64,000 nucleotides of DNA from the NCBI RefSeq assembly GCF_965277665.1, contig NZ_OZ255835.1, forward strand, positions 1,860,001-1,924,000. The letters run 5' to 3'. The translations under genes were made by a program, and so were the position numbers. Shown piece after piece: positions 37,253-44,458 of this stretch (position 1 is its first letter; every line of letters starts with the position of its first letter). The notes beneath the pieces were generated by a model, which was not told the origin of the DNA, searched no databases, and saw only the letters and a list, made by a program, of their open reading frames with translations. This stretch comes from Lichenicoccus sp965277665 (lineage in GTDB: Bacteria; Pseudomonadota; Alphaproteobacteria; Acetobacterales; Acetobacteraceae).

Positions 37253-37810
37253 ATGCGACCTGCCCGCACCTTGTCCCGAGCCGGCCACCCTGTCCTGAAG
37301 CGCGGGGTCCTGAAGCGCGGGGTCCTGAAGCGCAGGGTCCTGAAGTGGGGGGCCCTGACGTGCGGCGTCGTTGCCCTCGCGGCGGTCCTCGGACTGTCGT
37401 GCGGTCCGGCGCGCGCCGACGAGGGCGATGACTTCATGCGCCACATGGCGACGCAACCGGGCGTCAAGACGCTGCCCTCCGGTCTTGAATACAAGGTGCT
37501 GCAATCCGGCGACCCGCATGGGTCGCCGCCAGCGCCCGGCGACCAGCTCGTACTCAACTACGACGGCAAGCTGACCGACGGCGCGACCTTCGACAGCACC
37601 CAGCAGCAGGGCGGCATGGCCCGGATGACCTTCAACGGGCTGGTCCCGGGTTGGATGGAAGGCCTGCGGCTGATGCGGCCGGGCGACATCTGGATGCTCT
37701 ACATCCCGAGCAAGCTCGGCTACGGCGCCAACGGGGCCGGTCCGATCCCGCCGAATTCCGCTTTGGTGTTCAAGATCGAGCTGGTCGCGGTGCATCCTGC
37801 CGGCGGCTGA
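37253..37810 (+). CDS. Secreted FKBP-type peptidyl-prolyl isomerase
   Basis: A 185-residue periplasmic FKBP. The n-region of the signal sequence is stretched by four VLKRG-type repeats, followed by the hydrophobic core CGVVALAAVLGLSCGPARA. The mature protein has SGLEYKVLQSG, GDQLVLNYDGKLTDGATFDS, MRPGDIWMLYIPSKLGYG and IPPNSALVFKIELVAV, with the usual FKBP active-site aromatic positions. It isomerises prolyl bonds in exported proteins. Confidence 0.92.
   Translation: MRPARTLSRAGHPVLKRGVLKRGVLKRRVLKWGALTCGVVALAAVLGLSCGPARADEGDDFMRHMATQPGVKTLPSGLEYKVLQSGDPHGSPPAPGDQLVLNYDGKLTDGATFDSTQQQGGMARMTFNGLVPGWMEGLRLMRPGDIWMLYIPSKLGYGANGAGPIPPNSALVFKIELVAVHPAGG
37292..37351 (+). repeat. 15-bp in-frame tandem repeat in the FKBP signal sequence
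   Basis: Four units of GTCCTGAAGCGCGGG (the last two with one and two to three changes) encode VLKRG, VLKRG, VLKRR, VLKWG. They add lysine/arginine charge to the n-region directly before the hydrophobic core. Confidence 0.93.
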
Positions 37811-38300
37811 CCGCGGCCGGCCGCCGCCGCCGCTCCACACGATCGGCTACCAGGCCTGCAGCTTTGCGGCGGTGCGCGATGCCCTGCTGGGCGCCGGTGT
37901 CGGCCTGCTCATCGACGTTCGCGCCGTGGCCGCCTCACGCCGCCCCGGCTTCTCCAAGCGCGTGCTGGCAGCGGGGCTGGCCGAGGCCGGGATCGGCTAC
38001 CTGCACCTGCAGCCGCTCGGCACCCCGAAGCCCGGCCGCGATGCGGTGCGGCGCGGCGACATCACGACCATGCAGCGCATCTTCTCCATGCACATGCGGC
38101 ATGATCGCCCGCAGGCCGCCCTGGCGGAGGCGCGCGAGGCGGCCCGCGAGACCCGGGCCTGCCTGCTGTGCTTCGAGCGCGATCCGGCGCATTGCCACCG
38201 AACCCTGGTCGGCGCGATGCTATGCACCGATACGCGCCAGCCGCTCGTCCACCTGCACGCTGCACCGCTAGAGCAAGACCGGCTCAAGTTGAGCCGGTAA
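37797..38300 (+). CDS. DUF488 family protein, start codon unclear
   Basis: A DUF488 protein. The family N-terminal motif HTIGYQACSFAAVRDALLGAG begins at about 37836, but the only standard start is a GTG at 37872, inside it. Upstream the frame is open, with a CTG at 37797 overlapping the end of the FKBP gene. Further motifs are LIDVRAVAASRRPGFSKRVL and the Cys pair CLLCFERDPAHCHRTLVG, typical of the family. Function unknown. Start is placed at CTG 37797 as the best guess; the 3' end runs into a palindrome. Confidence 0.75.
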   Translation: MPAADRGRPPPPLHTIGYQACSFAAVRDALLGAGVGLLIDVRAVAASRRPGFSKRVLAAGLAEAGIGYLHLQPLGTPKPGRDAVRRGDITTMQRIFSMHMRHDRPQAALAEAREAARETRACLLCFERDPAHCHRTLVGAMLCTDTRQPLVHLHAAPLEQDRLKLSR

Positions 38301-38310
38301 ACTTGCTCTA
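38269..38310. repeat. Double palindrome at the DUF488 stop
   Basis: TAGAGCAAG / CTTGCTCTA enclose ACCGGCTCAA / TTGAGCCGGT, giving a long nearly perfect hairpin whose inner stem ends at the DUF488 stop codon (38298-38300). No T-tract follows. Confidence 0.85.
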
Positions 38311-38322
38311 CCAGATTGATCT

Positions 38323-38372
38323 AGAGACTGATTCACGTCTCAGGCTGGTTCAGCCTGAGACGATCAGGCTCT
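38323..38372. repeat. Second palindrome, at the IS insertion point
   Basis: AGAGACTGAT / ATCAGGCTCT enclose CGTCTCAGGCT / AGCCTGAGACG, a hairpin of about 50 bases. It ends in CTCTAG, and IS copy 1 is inserted at that CTAG. Confidence 0.85.
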
Positions 38373-39155
38373 AGGTCATGTGGACGGATTTGGACAAGAT
38401 GAGGCCGCAGGCGAAGGCCACGATTGACTCGTAGTTCTGCCGGGTTTTCTCGCATCGCAATGTTACTCGCTTGAAGCGCTTGAGCTTGCCGACTGCCTGC
38501 TCGATACGGGCGCGAGTTTTGTAGAGCAGCCTCGGGAAGTGCCTGGGGCTGTGGACGGTGATCTTGCGGACCGGAATCAGTGGGACGATGCCAAGCTCTC
38601 GTGCTGCGCTTCGGTTGCTCTTGGCGTCGTAGCCTTTGTCAGTCAGCACGGCACGCGGCTTGATGTCGGGACCGATGCCGAGCAACAGGGGGAACTGCGG
38701 GCTGTCGTTGGCCTCGCCGCCGGTCAGATGGAAGGCGAGTGGCTGCCCATCGAAGTCGGTCTTGAGGTGGATTTTGGTCGAGAAGCCGCCGCGCGACCGG
38801 CCAAGCGCCTGATTTTGCTGCCCCCTTTTGCACCTGCGGCCGAGACATGAGCGCGAACCGTAGTGCTGTCGAACATCTGCACGAGGTGCGCTCTGGGGCT
38901 GAGTTCGGCCAGCGACTGAAAGAATGCCTCGAAGACACCGCTGTTGCTCAGCCGCGAGAACCGCTTCCAGACCGTGTTCCAGAGCCCGTATTCGGCTGGC
39001 AGCGCCCGCCACGAGACGTTCTGCAGCGTGAAGAAATGCAGCGCCTCGAGAAAGCGTCTGTCATCACGAGCCTTCTCGCCCCGCCTCGGAAGACAGCCCC
39101 GGAAGACCTCCAGAACGATCTCCCAATCCTCCTCGCTCATCCGCGTCAGCATCAA
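38371..39155 (-). CDS. IS5-family transposase, orfA/orfB with -1 frameshift (copy 1)
   Basis: orfA (38724-39155, 143 codons) has the N-terminal DUF4096-like region (SEEDWEIVLEVFRGCLPRRG) and the first catalytic Asp in MFDSTTVRAHVSAAG. The remaining catalytic part is in the -1 frame (orfB, ending 38371): GGFSTKIHLKTDFDGQ, Asp in VLTDKGYDA and Glu in KTRARIEQAVGKLKRF. The frames meet at an A4-G5 run (38821-38829, minus strand), a plausible slippage site. The orfB stop TAG uses TA of the target duplication plus the flanking base. Confidence 0.9.
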
Positions 39156-39235
39156 ACAGGTCCACTTCTGCCGACCCGCTATGAATCACTGATCGACCGT
39201 CTTGTGAATCCCTGGCCGATTCCGTCCACATGACC
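38374..39235. mobile_element. IS5-family insertion sequence, copy 1 (862 bp)
   Basis: Bounded by inverted ends GGTCATGTGGACGG and CCGTCCACATGACC, flanked by TA on both sides within a CTAG target (2-bp duplication). It encodes one DDE transposase on the minus strand in two frames. It is identical to copy 2 (43498-44359) apart from one base seen at 38598 (C here, T there). Size and organisation fit the IS427-like branch of IS5. Confidence 0.95.
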
Positions 39236-39342
39236 TAGTGGAATAAAATTGCCCCGGATTTCACAAGGTTGTAACCATTTCCGGGTCACTATCCTGGGCG
39301 ACAGGACCTCTTCGGGATCGGAGCGACGCGTGCTGAGACCTA

Positions 39343-39378
39343 GGCTTCCTGGCAGACTGCGGCTTCCTGTCAGACTGC
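39343..39378 (+). repeat. 18-bp direct repeat before the GGDEF/EAL gene
   Basis: GGCTTCCTGGCAGACTGC at 39343-39360 is repeated at 39361-39378 with one change. It lies in the leader about 40 bp before the ATG. No function is apparent. Confidence 0.88.
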
Positions 39379-39414
39379 GTCGCGACGCCGTTCCTGCGTC
39401 CGGGCACTGACCGG

Positions 39415-41223
39415 ATGGCCCGTCCGCCGCCCGTCAAGATCAGCAGCGAGCGCCTGGTGCTGCCGCGTCCGGGCCAGATCCTGGGCGAAGGCGAGGACAG
39501 CGCGTTCAGTGCCTTTGCGCGTGTCGCCATGCGCGGGCTCGACGTCCCGCTCGCCCTGGTGCTGGTCGACGAGCACGGCAAGCTGCAGATCAGGGGCGCT
39601 TTCGGGCGCTCGCTCGGCGAGACGCTGCCGATCTCGATCATCCGCACGCAGATGGACAGCCAGCGCCGGATGACGCTGGAGATCGCCGATCTGCAGCATG
39701 ATCCGGCCTTCCTCGCCTCTCCCGAGGACGAGCGCCACTCCGGCTTCGGCGCCTATGCCGGCGCCACGCTGCGCGACGGCTCGGGCGCCTCGATCGGGGT
39801 GCTCTGCGTCCTCGACCACAAGGGGCGCCGGTTCGGCCGCGAGAGCCTCGCCATCCTGGCCGACCTCGCCCGGGCCGCGGGCTCCCTGCTCGCGTTCGAG
39901 CCCGGCCAGGAGGCACGCACCGACATCGGTTCCGAGGCGGTCACCGCGCTGCCCGGCCGCGAGGCGCTGGAGGGCGCGCTCGACCGGCTGGTGGAAGGCG
40001 CCGAGCGGGCCAACACCACCTCGCTGCCGCCGGGCTTCGGTGTCCTGCGCATCGATATCGGCCGGCTGGCCGAGCTCAACGAGATGCATGGCCGCGGCGC
40101 GGTGGACCAGGCGCTCAAGCAGATCGCCGGACGGTTGAAGTCGGTGACGCCCTCTCCCGGCTTCCTGGCCCATCTCGGCGGCGGCGGCTTCGCGCTCGTG
40201 GTGGGCGGTCGGGTCACGGCGGCCGACATCGAGGCGGTGGCGGTCCGCGCGATGGACCGGCTGCGCGAGCCCGCCCATCTCGACGGGCTGGACGTACCGC
40301 TGCGCCCGTCCGCGGGGATTGCCAGCTACCCCGCGGACGCACTCGACAGCACCGGCCTGCTGCGCAGCGCCGAGGCGGCGCTGAGCCATGCCAAGCGCCA
40401 GGGCGACGGGCGGCACATCCATGCGACGCCGAACCTGCTGCAGACCTACGAGCTCAGCGCCGGCATCGAGCAGGACCTGCAGCGCGCCACCATGAACGGC
40501 GACTTCACGCTGAACTGGCTGCCGGTGATCGACACCGCCACCGAGAAGGTGGTGAGCTTCGAAGCCCTGGCGCGCTGGCACCGGCCCGGCTACGGCGACA
40601 TCTCGCCGGAGATCTTCATCTCCTGTGCCGAGGCCACCGGCCTGATCGAGCAGATCGACGGCTGGGTGCTGGCGGCGGCGTGCCGGGAGGCGCAATCCTG
40701 GGAGCAGGCGCTCGGCGTCTCGGTCAACATCTCGCCGGTCTGGATTTCCCACAACCGGCTGCCGTCACTCCTGCAGCGGGTGCTGGACGAGACCGGGCTC
40801 GATCCCACCCGGCTGCAGATCGAGCTGTCCGAGCGGGTGCCGTTCGGCTCGGACGGCATGACCCGGCGCGAGCTGTCGCAGGTCCGTGCGATGGGCGTCA
40901 GGCTGGCGCTCGATGATTTCGGCACCGGCTATTCCTGCCTGGGCCTGCTCGGAACCTACCCGTTCGACCAGGTCAAGCTGGACAGCCAGTTCGTGCAGGC
41001 GATCGGGCGCGACCGACGCGCGGAAGCCATCACCCGTGGCGTGCTGCAGATGGTGCAGTCCCTCGGCATGACCAGCTGCGCCGAGGGCGTCGAGACCGAG
41101 GAACAGCTGGCGTTCCTGGACGCGCATGGCTGCGAGGAAATCCAGGGCTACCTGATCGGCCGCCCGATCCCGCGCCTGCCACGCCAGGTCGGCTCGATCC
41201 GCGCGATGGAAGACCAGGCCTGA
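39415..41223 (+). CDS. GAF - degenerate GGDEF - EAL protein (likely c-di-GMP phosphodiesterase)
   Basis: A 602-residue signalling protein. An N-terminal GAF domain (about 20-165) precedes a GGDEF domain whose signature is GGGGF (about 255-259), lacking catalytic acids. The EAL domain has all expected residues: FEALARWH (Glu near 383), VNISPVW, ELSERV, LDDFGTGYS (near 500), DQVKLDSQF, AEGVETEEQ and EEIQGYLIGRP. It should hydrolyse c-di-GMP, with the GGDEF part perhaps sensing GTP. It lies between the two IS copies. Confidence 0.92.
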   Translation: MARPPPVKISSERLVLPRPGQILGEGEDSAFSAFARVAMRGLDVPLALVLVDEHGKLQIRGAFGRSLGETLPISIIRTQMDSQRRMTLEIADLQHDPAFLASPEDERHSGFGAYAGATLRDGSGASIGVLCVLDHKGRRFGRESLAILADLARAAGSLLAFEPGQEARTDIGSEAVTALPGREALEGALDRLVEGAERANTTSLPPGFGVLRIDIGRLAELNEMHGRGAVDQALKQIAGRLKSVTPSPGFLAHLGGGGFALVVGGRVTAADIEAVAVRAMDRLREPAHLDGLDVPLRPSAGIASYPADALDSTGLLRSAEAALSHAKRQGDGRHIHATPNLLQTYELSAGIEQDLQRATMNGDFTLNWLPVIDTATEKVVSFEALARWHRPGYGDISPEIFISCAEATGLIEQIDGWVLAAACREAQSWEQALGVSVNISPVWISHNRLPSLLQRVLDETGLDPTRLQIELSERVPFGSDGMTRRELSQVRAMGVRLALDDFGTGYSCLGLLGTYPFDQVKLDSQFVQAIGRDRRAEAITRGVLQMVQSLGMTSCAEGVETEEQLAFLDAHGCEEIQGYLIGRPIPRLPRQVGSIRAMEDQA

Positions 41224-41246
41224 AGGCTGCGCAGGTCGCTCTCGGA

Positions 41247-41278
41247 GGCCGCAAAGGCGCGAGGCGAGCGTTGCGGCC
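41247..41278. terminator. Inverted repeat between convergent genes
   Basis: GGCCGCAA and TTGCGGCC pair across a 16-base loop in the gap between the GGDEF/EAL gene and the convergent oxidoreductase gene. No T-tract. Possibly a bidirectional terminator. Confidence 0.35.
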
Positions 41279-41392
41279 GTCCGCCAAAACTCTCGCCCGA
41301 CCGAATCGCTCCTGGCGAGCGGCTGGTTGGCGACGGAACCCGCGTCCGTGCGACGGCCAGGCGGCTCAAATGCCCTTCCTGCCGCAGCGACT

Positions 41393-42334
41393 TCAAGCTC
41401 TGGCGGCAGCGCCCGTCGGGAGGAGGATGAGTTTGCCGTGGGCGTGCCCGCTCAGGCTGAGGTCGAGCGCCTCGCGCCAGTCCTCGAGTGGAAAGCTGCG
41501 CGCGACCGGCACGGTGAACCGCCCCTCGGCGGCGAGCTTCGCGAAGTCGCCAAGCACGCTGTAGCGCAGCTCGCTGTCGAAGCTGTTGCGTACACCCAAC
41601 TCGTCGGCCGCAGCGCCGTGGTTGCTGACAGTGAGCACGCGGCGCCCATCGCCGCCGGCGATCGTGACGAGATCGGGCAGCACGCCGCTGGTGGGGCCGG
41701 CATCCAGGATCAGGTCCGGCGCTCCCCCGCCGATGTCGAGCACCCGCTCGACCATGCCGTCCCCATACGGCGTAACCTCGGCGCCGAGCGCGCAGAGCTT
41801 TCCGGCGAAGGTGTCGCCTGCGACCGCAATCACCCGCGCCTTGCGCATGATCGCCATCTGCACGGCGGCGAAGCCGACCATCGTCCCCGCGCCATACACC
41901 ACGAGCGTCCGCTCGGCCGCCACCGCCAGGATGTCGAGGCTCCGACAGGCGGTCTCGACCGCCATCGGCAGTGCTGCCGCCTCGACGAGATCGAGGCCCT
42001 GCGGCGCCGGCGTCCAAACGGCCAGGACCGCCTCGTCGGACGCTCCGGCGCTCGGATAGCCCCGGTAATCGGGCACGCCCAACACGCGATCTCCGACCCC
42101 TACGTCCGTCACGCCCTCGCCCACCGCCTGCACCGTTCCGGACACATCCAGGCCGACGCCGCGCGGGAGATCGCCGGCGAACAGGCCCCGGCAGAGAGAC
42201 CAGTCCGCCGGATTGAGCCCGCACGCGTGCATCCGCACGCCGACCTGCCCGGCGCGAGGGATCGGCACCGCGGCGTCTTCCAGATGCAGCATGTCCGCCG
42301 GTTCGCCGTACGCATGGAAACGAAGCGTCTTCAT
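41393..42334 (-). CDS. MDR-family NADPH:quinone oxidoreductase-like protein
   Basis: A 313-residue medium-chain dehydrogenase/reductase: MKTLRFHAYGEPADMLHLED, GLNPADWSLCRG, LDVSGTVQAVGEGV and a nucleotide-binding VVYGAGTMVGFAAVQMA. The catalytic-zinc cysteines of alcohol dehydrogenases are absent, so it is of the zinc-free quinone-oxidoreductase type. It is divergent from a TetR gene and is probably its target. Confidence 0.9.
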   Translation of the reverse strand: MKTLRFHAYGEPADMLHLEDAAVPIPRAGQVGVRMHACGLNPADWSLCRGLFAGDLPRGVGLDVSGTVQAVGEGVTDVGVGDRVLGVPDYRGYPSAGASDEAVLAVWTPAPQGLDLVEAAALPMAVETACRSLDILAVAAERTLVVYGAGTMVGFAAVQMAIMRKARVIAVAGDTFAGKLCALGAEVTPYGDGMVERVLDIGGGAPDLILDAGPTSGVLPDLVTIAGGDGRRVLTVSNHGAAADELGVRNSFDSELRYSVLGDFAKLAAEGRFTVPVARSFPLEDWREALDLSLSGHAHGKLILLPTGAAARA

Positions 42335-42369
42335 CGGCCGTGGATCTCCCGTTAGCGTCAGGGGCTGAC

Positions 42370-42397
42370 ATATAAGCGTAGAGACGGTGCCTGACAA
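42370..42397 (-). promoter_or_regulatory. Promoter of the MDR gene with direct-repeat operator candidate
   Basis: On the minus strand TTGTCA (42392-42397) and TTATAT (42370-42375) are 16 bases apart. The same region carries two similar 15-base sequences read on the plus strand (CTGACATATAAGCGTA at 42365 and CTGACAATAAGTGTA at 42391), which could be TetR-regulator binding sites. Confidence 0.55.
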
Positions 42398-42415
42398 TAA
42401 GTGTATGGGCTGGTC

Positions 42416-43012
42416 ATGCCACGCAGCCGAGCCGACGCGCGCCGTCGCCTGCAGCAGGCGACGTTGGAGCTGTGCCGCGAGCACGGCTACGACGTGACGA
42501 CGACGGCTGCGATCGCCGCCAGGGCCGGCGTTACGGAGCGCACCTTCTTCCGGCACTTCCCAGACAAGCGGGAGGCGTTGTTCGACGGAGAAGAGGCGTT
42601 CCGCGACGCCTTGACCGACGCGGTTGGCGGGGCGCCCGCGGGGCTGGCCCCCATGGACGCACTGCTCTGCGCGTTCCGCTCGGTCGAGCCGATGCTTGAG
42701 CGCAATCGTGGCTTCACCGAGCCCCGGCAGGAGATCATCGCCCGTACTCCGGCGCTGCAGGAGCGGGTGCTGACGAAGACGGCAAACTTGACGAGCGCCT
42801 TGTCCGCGGCTCTACGCCGTCGGGGCTTCGAGGACGGCCTCGCGACCCTCGCGGCCAAGGTCGGGATCGCCGTCCTCGGCTACGCCGTAAAGGCCTGGTT
42901 CGACGATCCGAGGCCAGGCCTGGATGCGCACCTGAGACACGCCTGCAATGCGCTGCATCATCTCTTGCCGACCATCGATACGTCCGGCCTGAACGTCGAA
43001 GTATCGGAATGA
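42416..43012 (+). CDS. TetR-family transcriptional regulator
   Basis: A 198-residue repressor. The helix-turn-helix is clear: TLELCREHGYDVTTTAAIA, ARAGVTERTFFRHFPDKREA (about residues 15-55). The ligand domain is family-variable. ATG 42416 (MPRSRADARRR) is taken; a GTG at 42401 is possible. Divergent from the oxidoreductase gene with an 81-bp shared control region. Confidence 0.92.
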   Translation: MPRSRADARRRLQQATLELCREHGYDVTTTAAIAARAGVTERTFFRHFPDKREALFDGEEAFRDALTDAVGGAPAGLAPMDALLCAFRSVEPMLERNRGFTEPRQEIIARTPALQERVLTKTANLTSALSAALRRRGFEDGLATLAAKVGIAVLGYAVKAWFDDPRPGLDAHLRHACNALHHLLPTIDTSGLNVEVSE

Positions 43013-43042
43013 ACATCCGTTATCCGCCGTCTCGGGAGACCA

Positions 43043-43072
43043 CCAGCAGCAGGCGTTTACAAGTAGCCTCTA
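43043..43072. repeat. Solo end of the dispersed palindromic element
   Basis: CCAGCAGCAGGCGTTTACAA followed by GTAGCCTCTA matches the right arm of copy A (19646-19674) with a few changes. The left arm and core are absent. The last bases CTA are, on the minus strand, the TAG stop of the adjacent membrane gene. Confidence 0.8.
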
Positions 43073-43495
43073 GCCGCTGCGGCGGGTGCTTTGTCGGGTC
43101 GGTCCATTATTGTTCAGGCTGAAGGCGATGCCGCCCGCGACGAGGCCGGTCATCAGCGGCGTCATCCAGGCCGGACGCAGCAGGAACGGCATCAGCCCCT
43201 GTTGCCAGAGGCCTTCCCATGCATGCCGGACGATCGAGCCGTGCAGGCGTCCGAGCATCGAGGGGTCCATCGCCAGCAGCATGGCGCCGAGGCTCATCTG
43301 CGGCGGCAGCAAGGCGGCGATGGCGAACGCACTCACCAAGGCGAGGGCCGACAGACACGCGAAAACGCGGACCGCGACGATCCGTCGGGTACCGCGCGGG
43401 GCCGGCCTGCCATTCCTGCGCTTGAGGCTGTAGCGCGTGACCTGTACTCCTGGCTTCGTCCCGGCCCACTTGTTCCGTCCCAGACGGCGCGACAC
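43070..43495 (-). CDS. Small membrane protein with IS at its start codon
   Basis: About 141 residues from a GTG at 43495 (MSRRLGRNKW), ending NNNGPTRQSTRRSG. Two hydrophobic spans are visible (VFACLSALALVSAFAIAALL and PAWMTPLMTGLVAGGIAFSL) around MSLGAMLLAMDPSMLGRLHG. No family recognised. IS copy 2 abuts the GTG (2 bases away), so the native promoter and ribosome site, or the true N-terminus, have been displaced. The open frame continues into the IS but that part is not native. The stop overlaps a solo palindrome end. Confidence 0.6.
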   Translation of the reverse strand: MSRRLGRNKWAGTKPGVQVTRYSLKRRNGRPAPRGTRRIVAVRVFACLSALALVSAFAIAALLPPQMSLGAMLLAMDPSMLGRLHGSIVRHAWEGLWQQGLMPFLLRPAWMTPLMTGLVAGGIAFSLNNNGPTRQSTRRSG

Positions 43496-44279
43496 TAGGT
43501 CATGTGGACGGATTTGGACAAGATGAGGCCGCAGGCGAAGGCCACGATTGACTCGTAGTTCTGCCGGGTTTTCTCGCATCGCAATGTTACTCGCTTGAAG
43601 CGCTTGAGCTTGCCGACTGCCTGCTCGATACGGGCGCGAGTTTTGTAGAGCAGCCTCGGGAAGTGCCTGGGGCTGTGGACGGTGATCTTGCGGACCGGAA
43701 TCAGTGGGACGATGCCAAGCTTTCGTGCTGCGCTTCGGTTGCTCTTGGCGTCGTAGCCTTTGTCAGTCAGCACGGCACGCGGCTTGATGTCGGGACCGAT
43801 GCCGAGCAACAGGGGGAACTGCGGGCTGTCGTTGGCCTCGCCGCCGGTCAGATGGAAGGCGAGTGGCTGCCCATCGAAGTCGGTCTTGAGGTGGATTTTG
43901 GTCGAGAAGCCGCCGCGCGACCGGCCAAGCGCCTGATTTTGCTGCCCCCTTTTGCACCTGCGGCCGAGACATGAGCGCGAACCGTAGTGCTGTCGAACAT
44001 CTGCACGAGGTGCGCTCTGGGGCTGAGTTCGGCCAGCGACTGAAAGAATGCCTCGAAGACACCGCTGTTGCTCAGCCGCGAGAACCGCTTCCAGACCGTG
44101 TTCCAGAGCCCGTATTCGGCTGGCAGCGCCCGCCACGAGACGTTCTGCAGCGTGAAGAAATGCAGCGCCTCGAGAAAGCGTCTGTCATCACGAGCCTTCT
44201 CGCCCCGCCTCGGAAGACAGCCCCGGAAGACCTCCAGAACGATCTCCCAATCCTCCTCGCTCATCCGCGTCAGCATCAA
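43495..44279 (-). CDS. IS5-family transposase, orfA/orfB with -1 frameshift (copy 2)
   Basis: orfA 43848-44279 and orfB ending 43495, organised as in copy 1, with the frame change at the A4-G5 run near 43945-43953. The DDE residues are intact; the only protein difference seen is RSAARKLGIVPL instead of RSAARELGIVPL. The orfB stop again relies on the flanking TA plus G, and overlaps the presumed GTG of the next minus-strand gene. Confidence 0.9.
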
Positions 44280-44359
44280 ACAGGTCCACTTCTGCCGACC
44301 CGCTATGAATCACTGATCGACCGTCTTGTGAATCCCTGGCCGATTCCGTCCACATGACC
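43498..44359. mobile_element. IS5-family insertion sequence, copy 2 (862 bp)
   Basis: Same ends, length and orientation as copy 1, 5124 bp downstream, also in a CTAG target with TA on each side. The one difference seen is T at 43722 (C at 38598 in copy 1), changing Glu to Lys in orfB. The two copies could have moved as a composite unit or one could be a recent transposition product. Confidence 0.95.
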
Positions 44360-44458
44360 TAGAGCAGCATCCGTCCAATTGGAATCGCTACGCACGGCCG
44401 GATGGTGGATTAACCCGCTCCACCGCGTGACATGCCGAAACCCGGTGCGGGCGGCGGC

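Noticed and set aside
38847..39233. Plus-strand frame inside both IS copies
   Set aside because: Antisense to the DDE transposase; no independent support.
44360..44458. Remnant of a further palindromic element after IS copy 2
   Set aside because: Only a short TAGAGCA start and a CCAATTGG palindrome; no core or second arm found.
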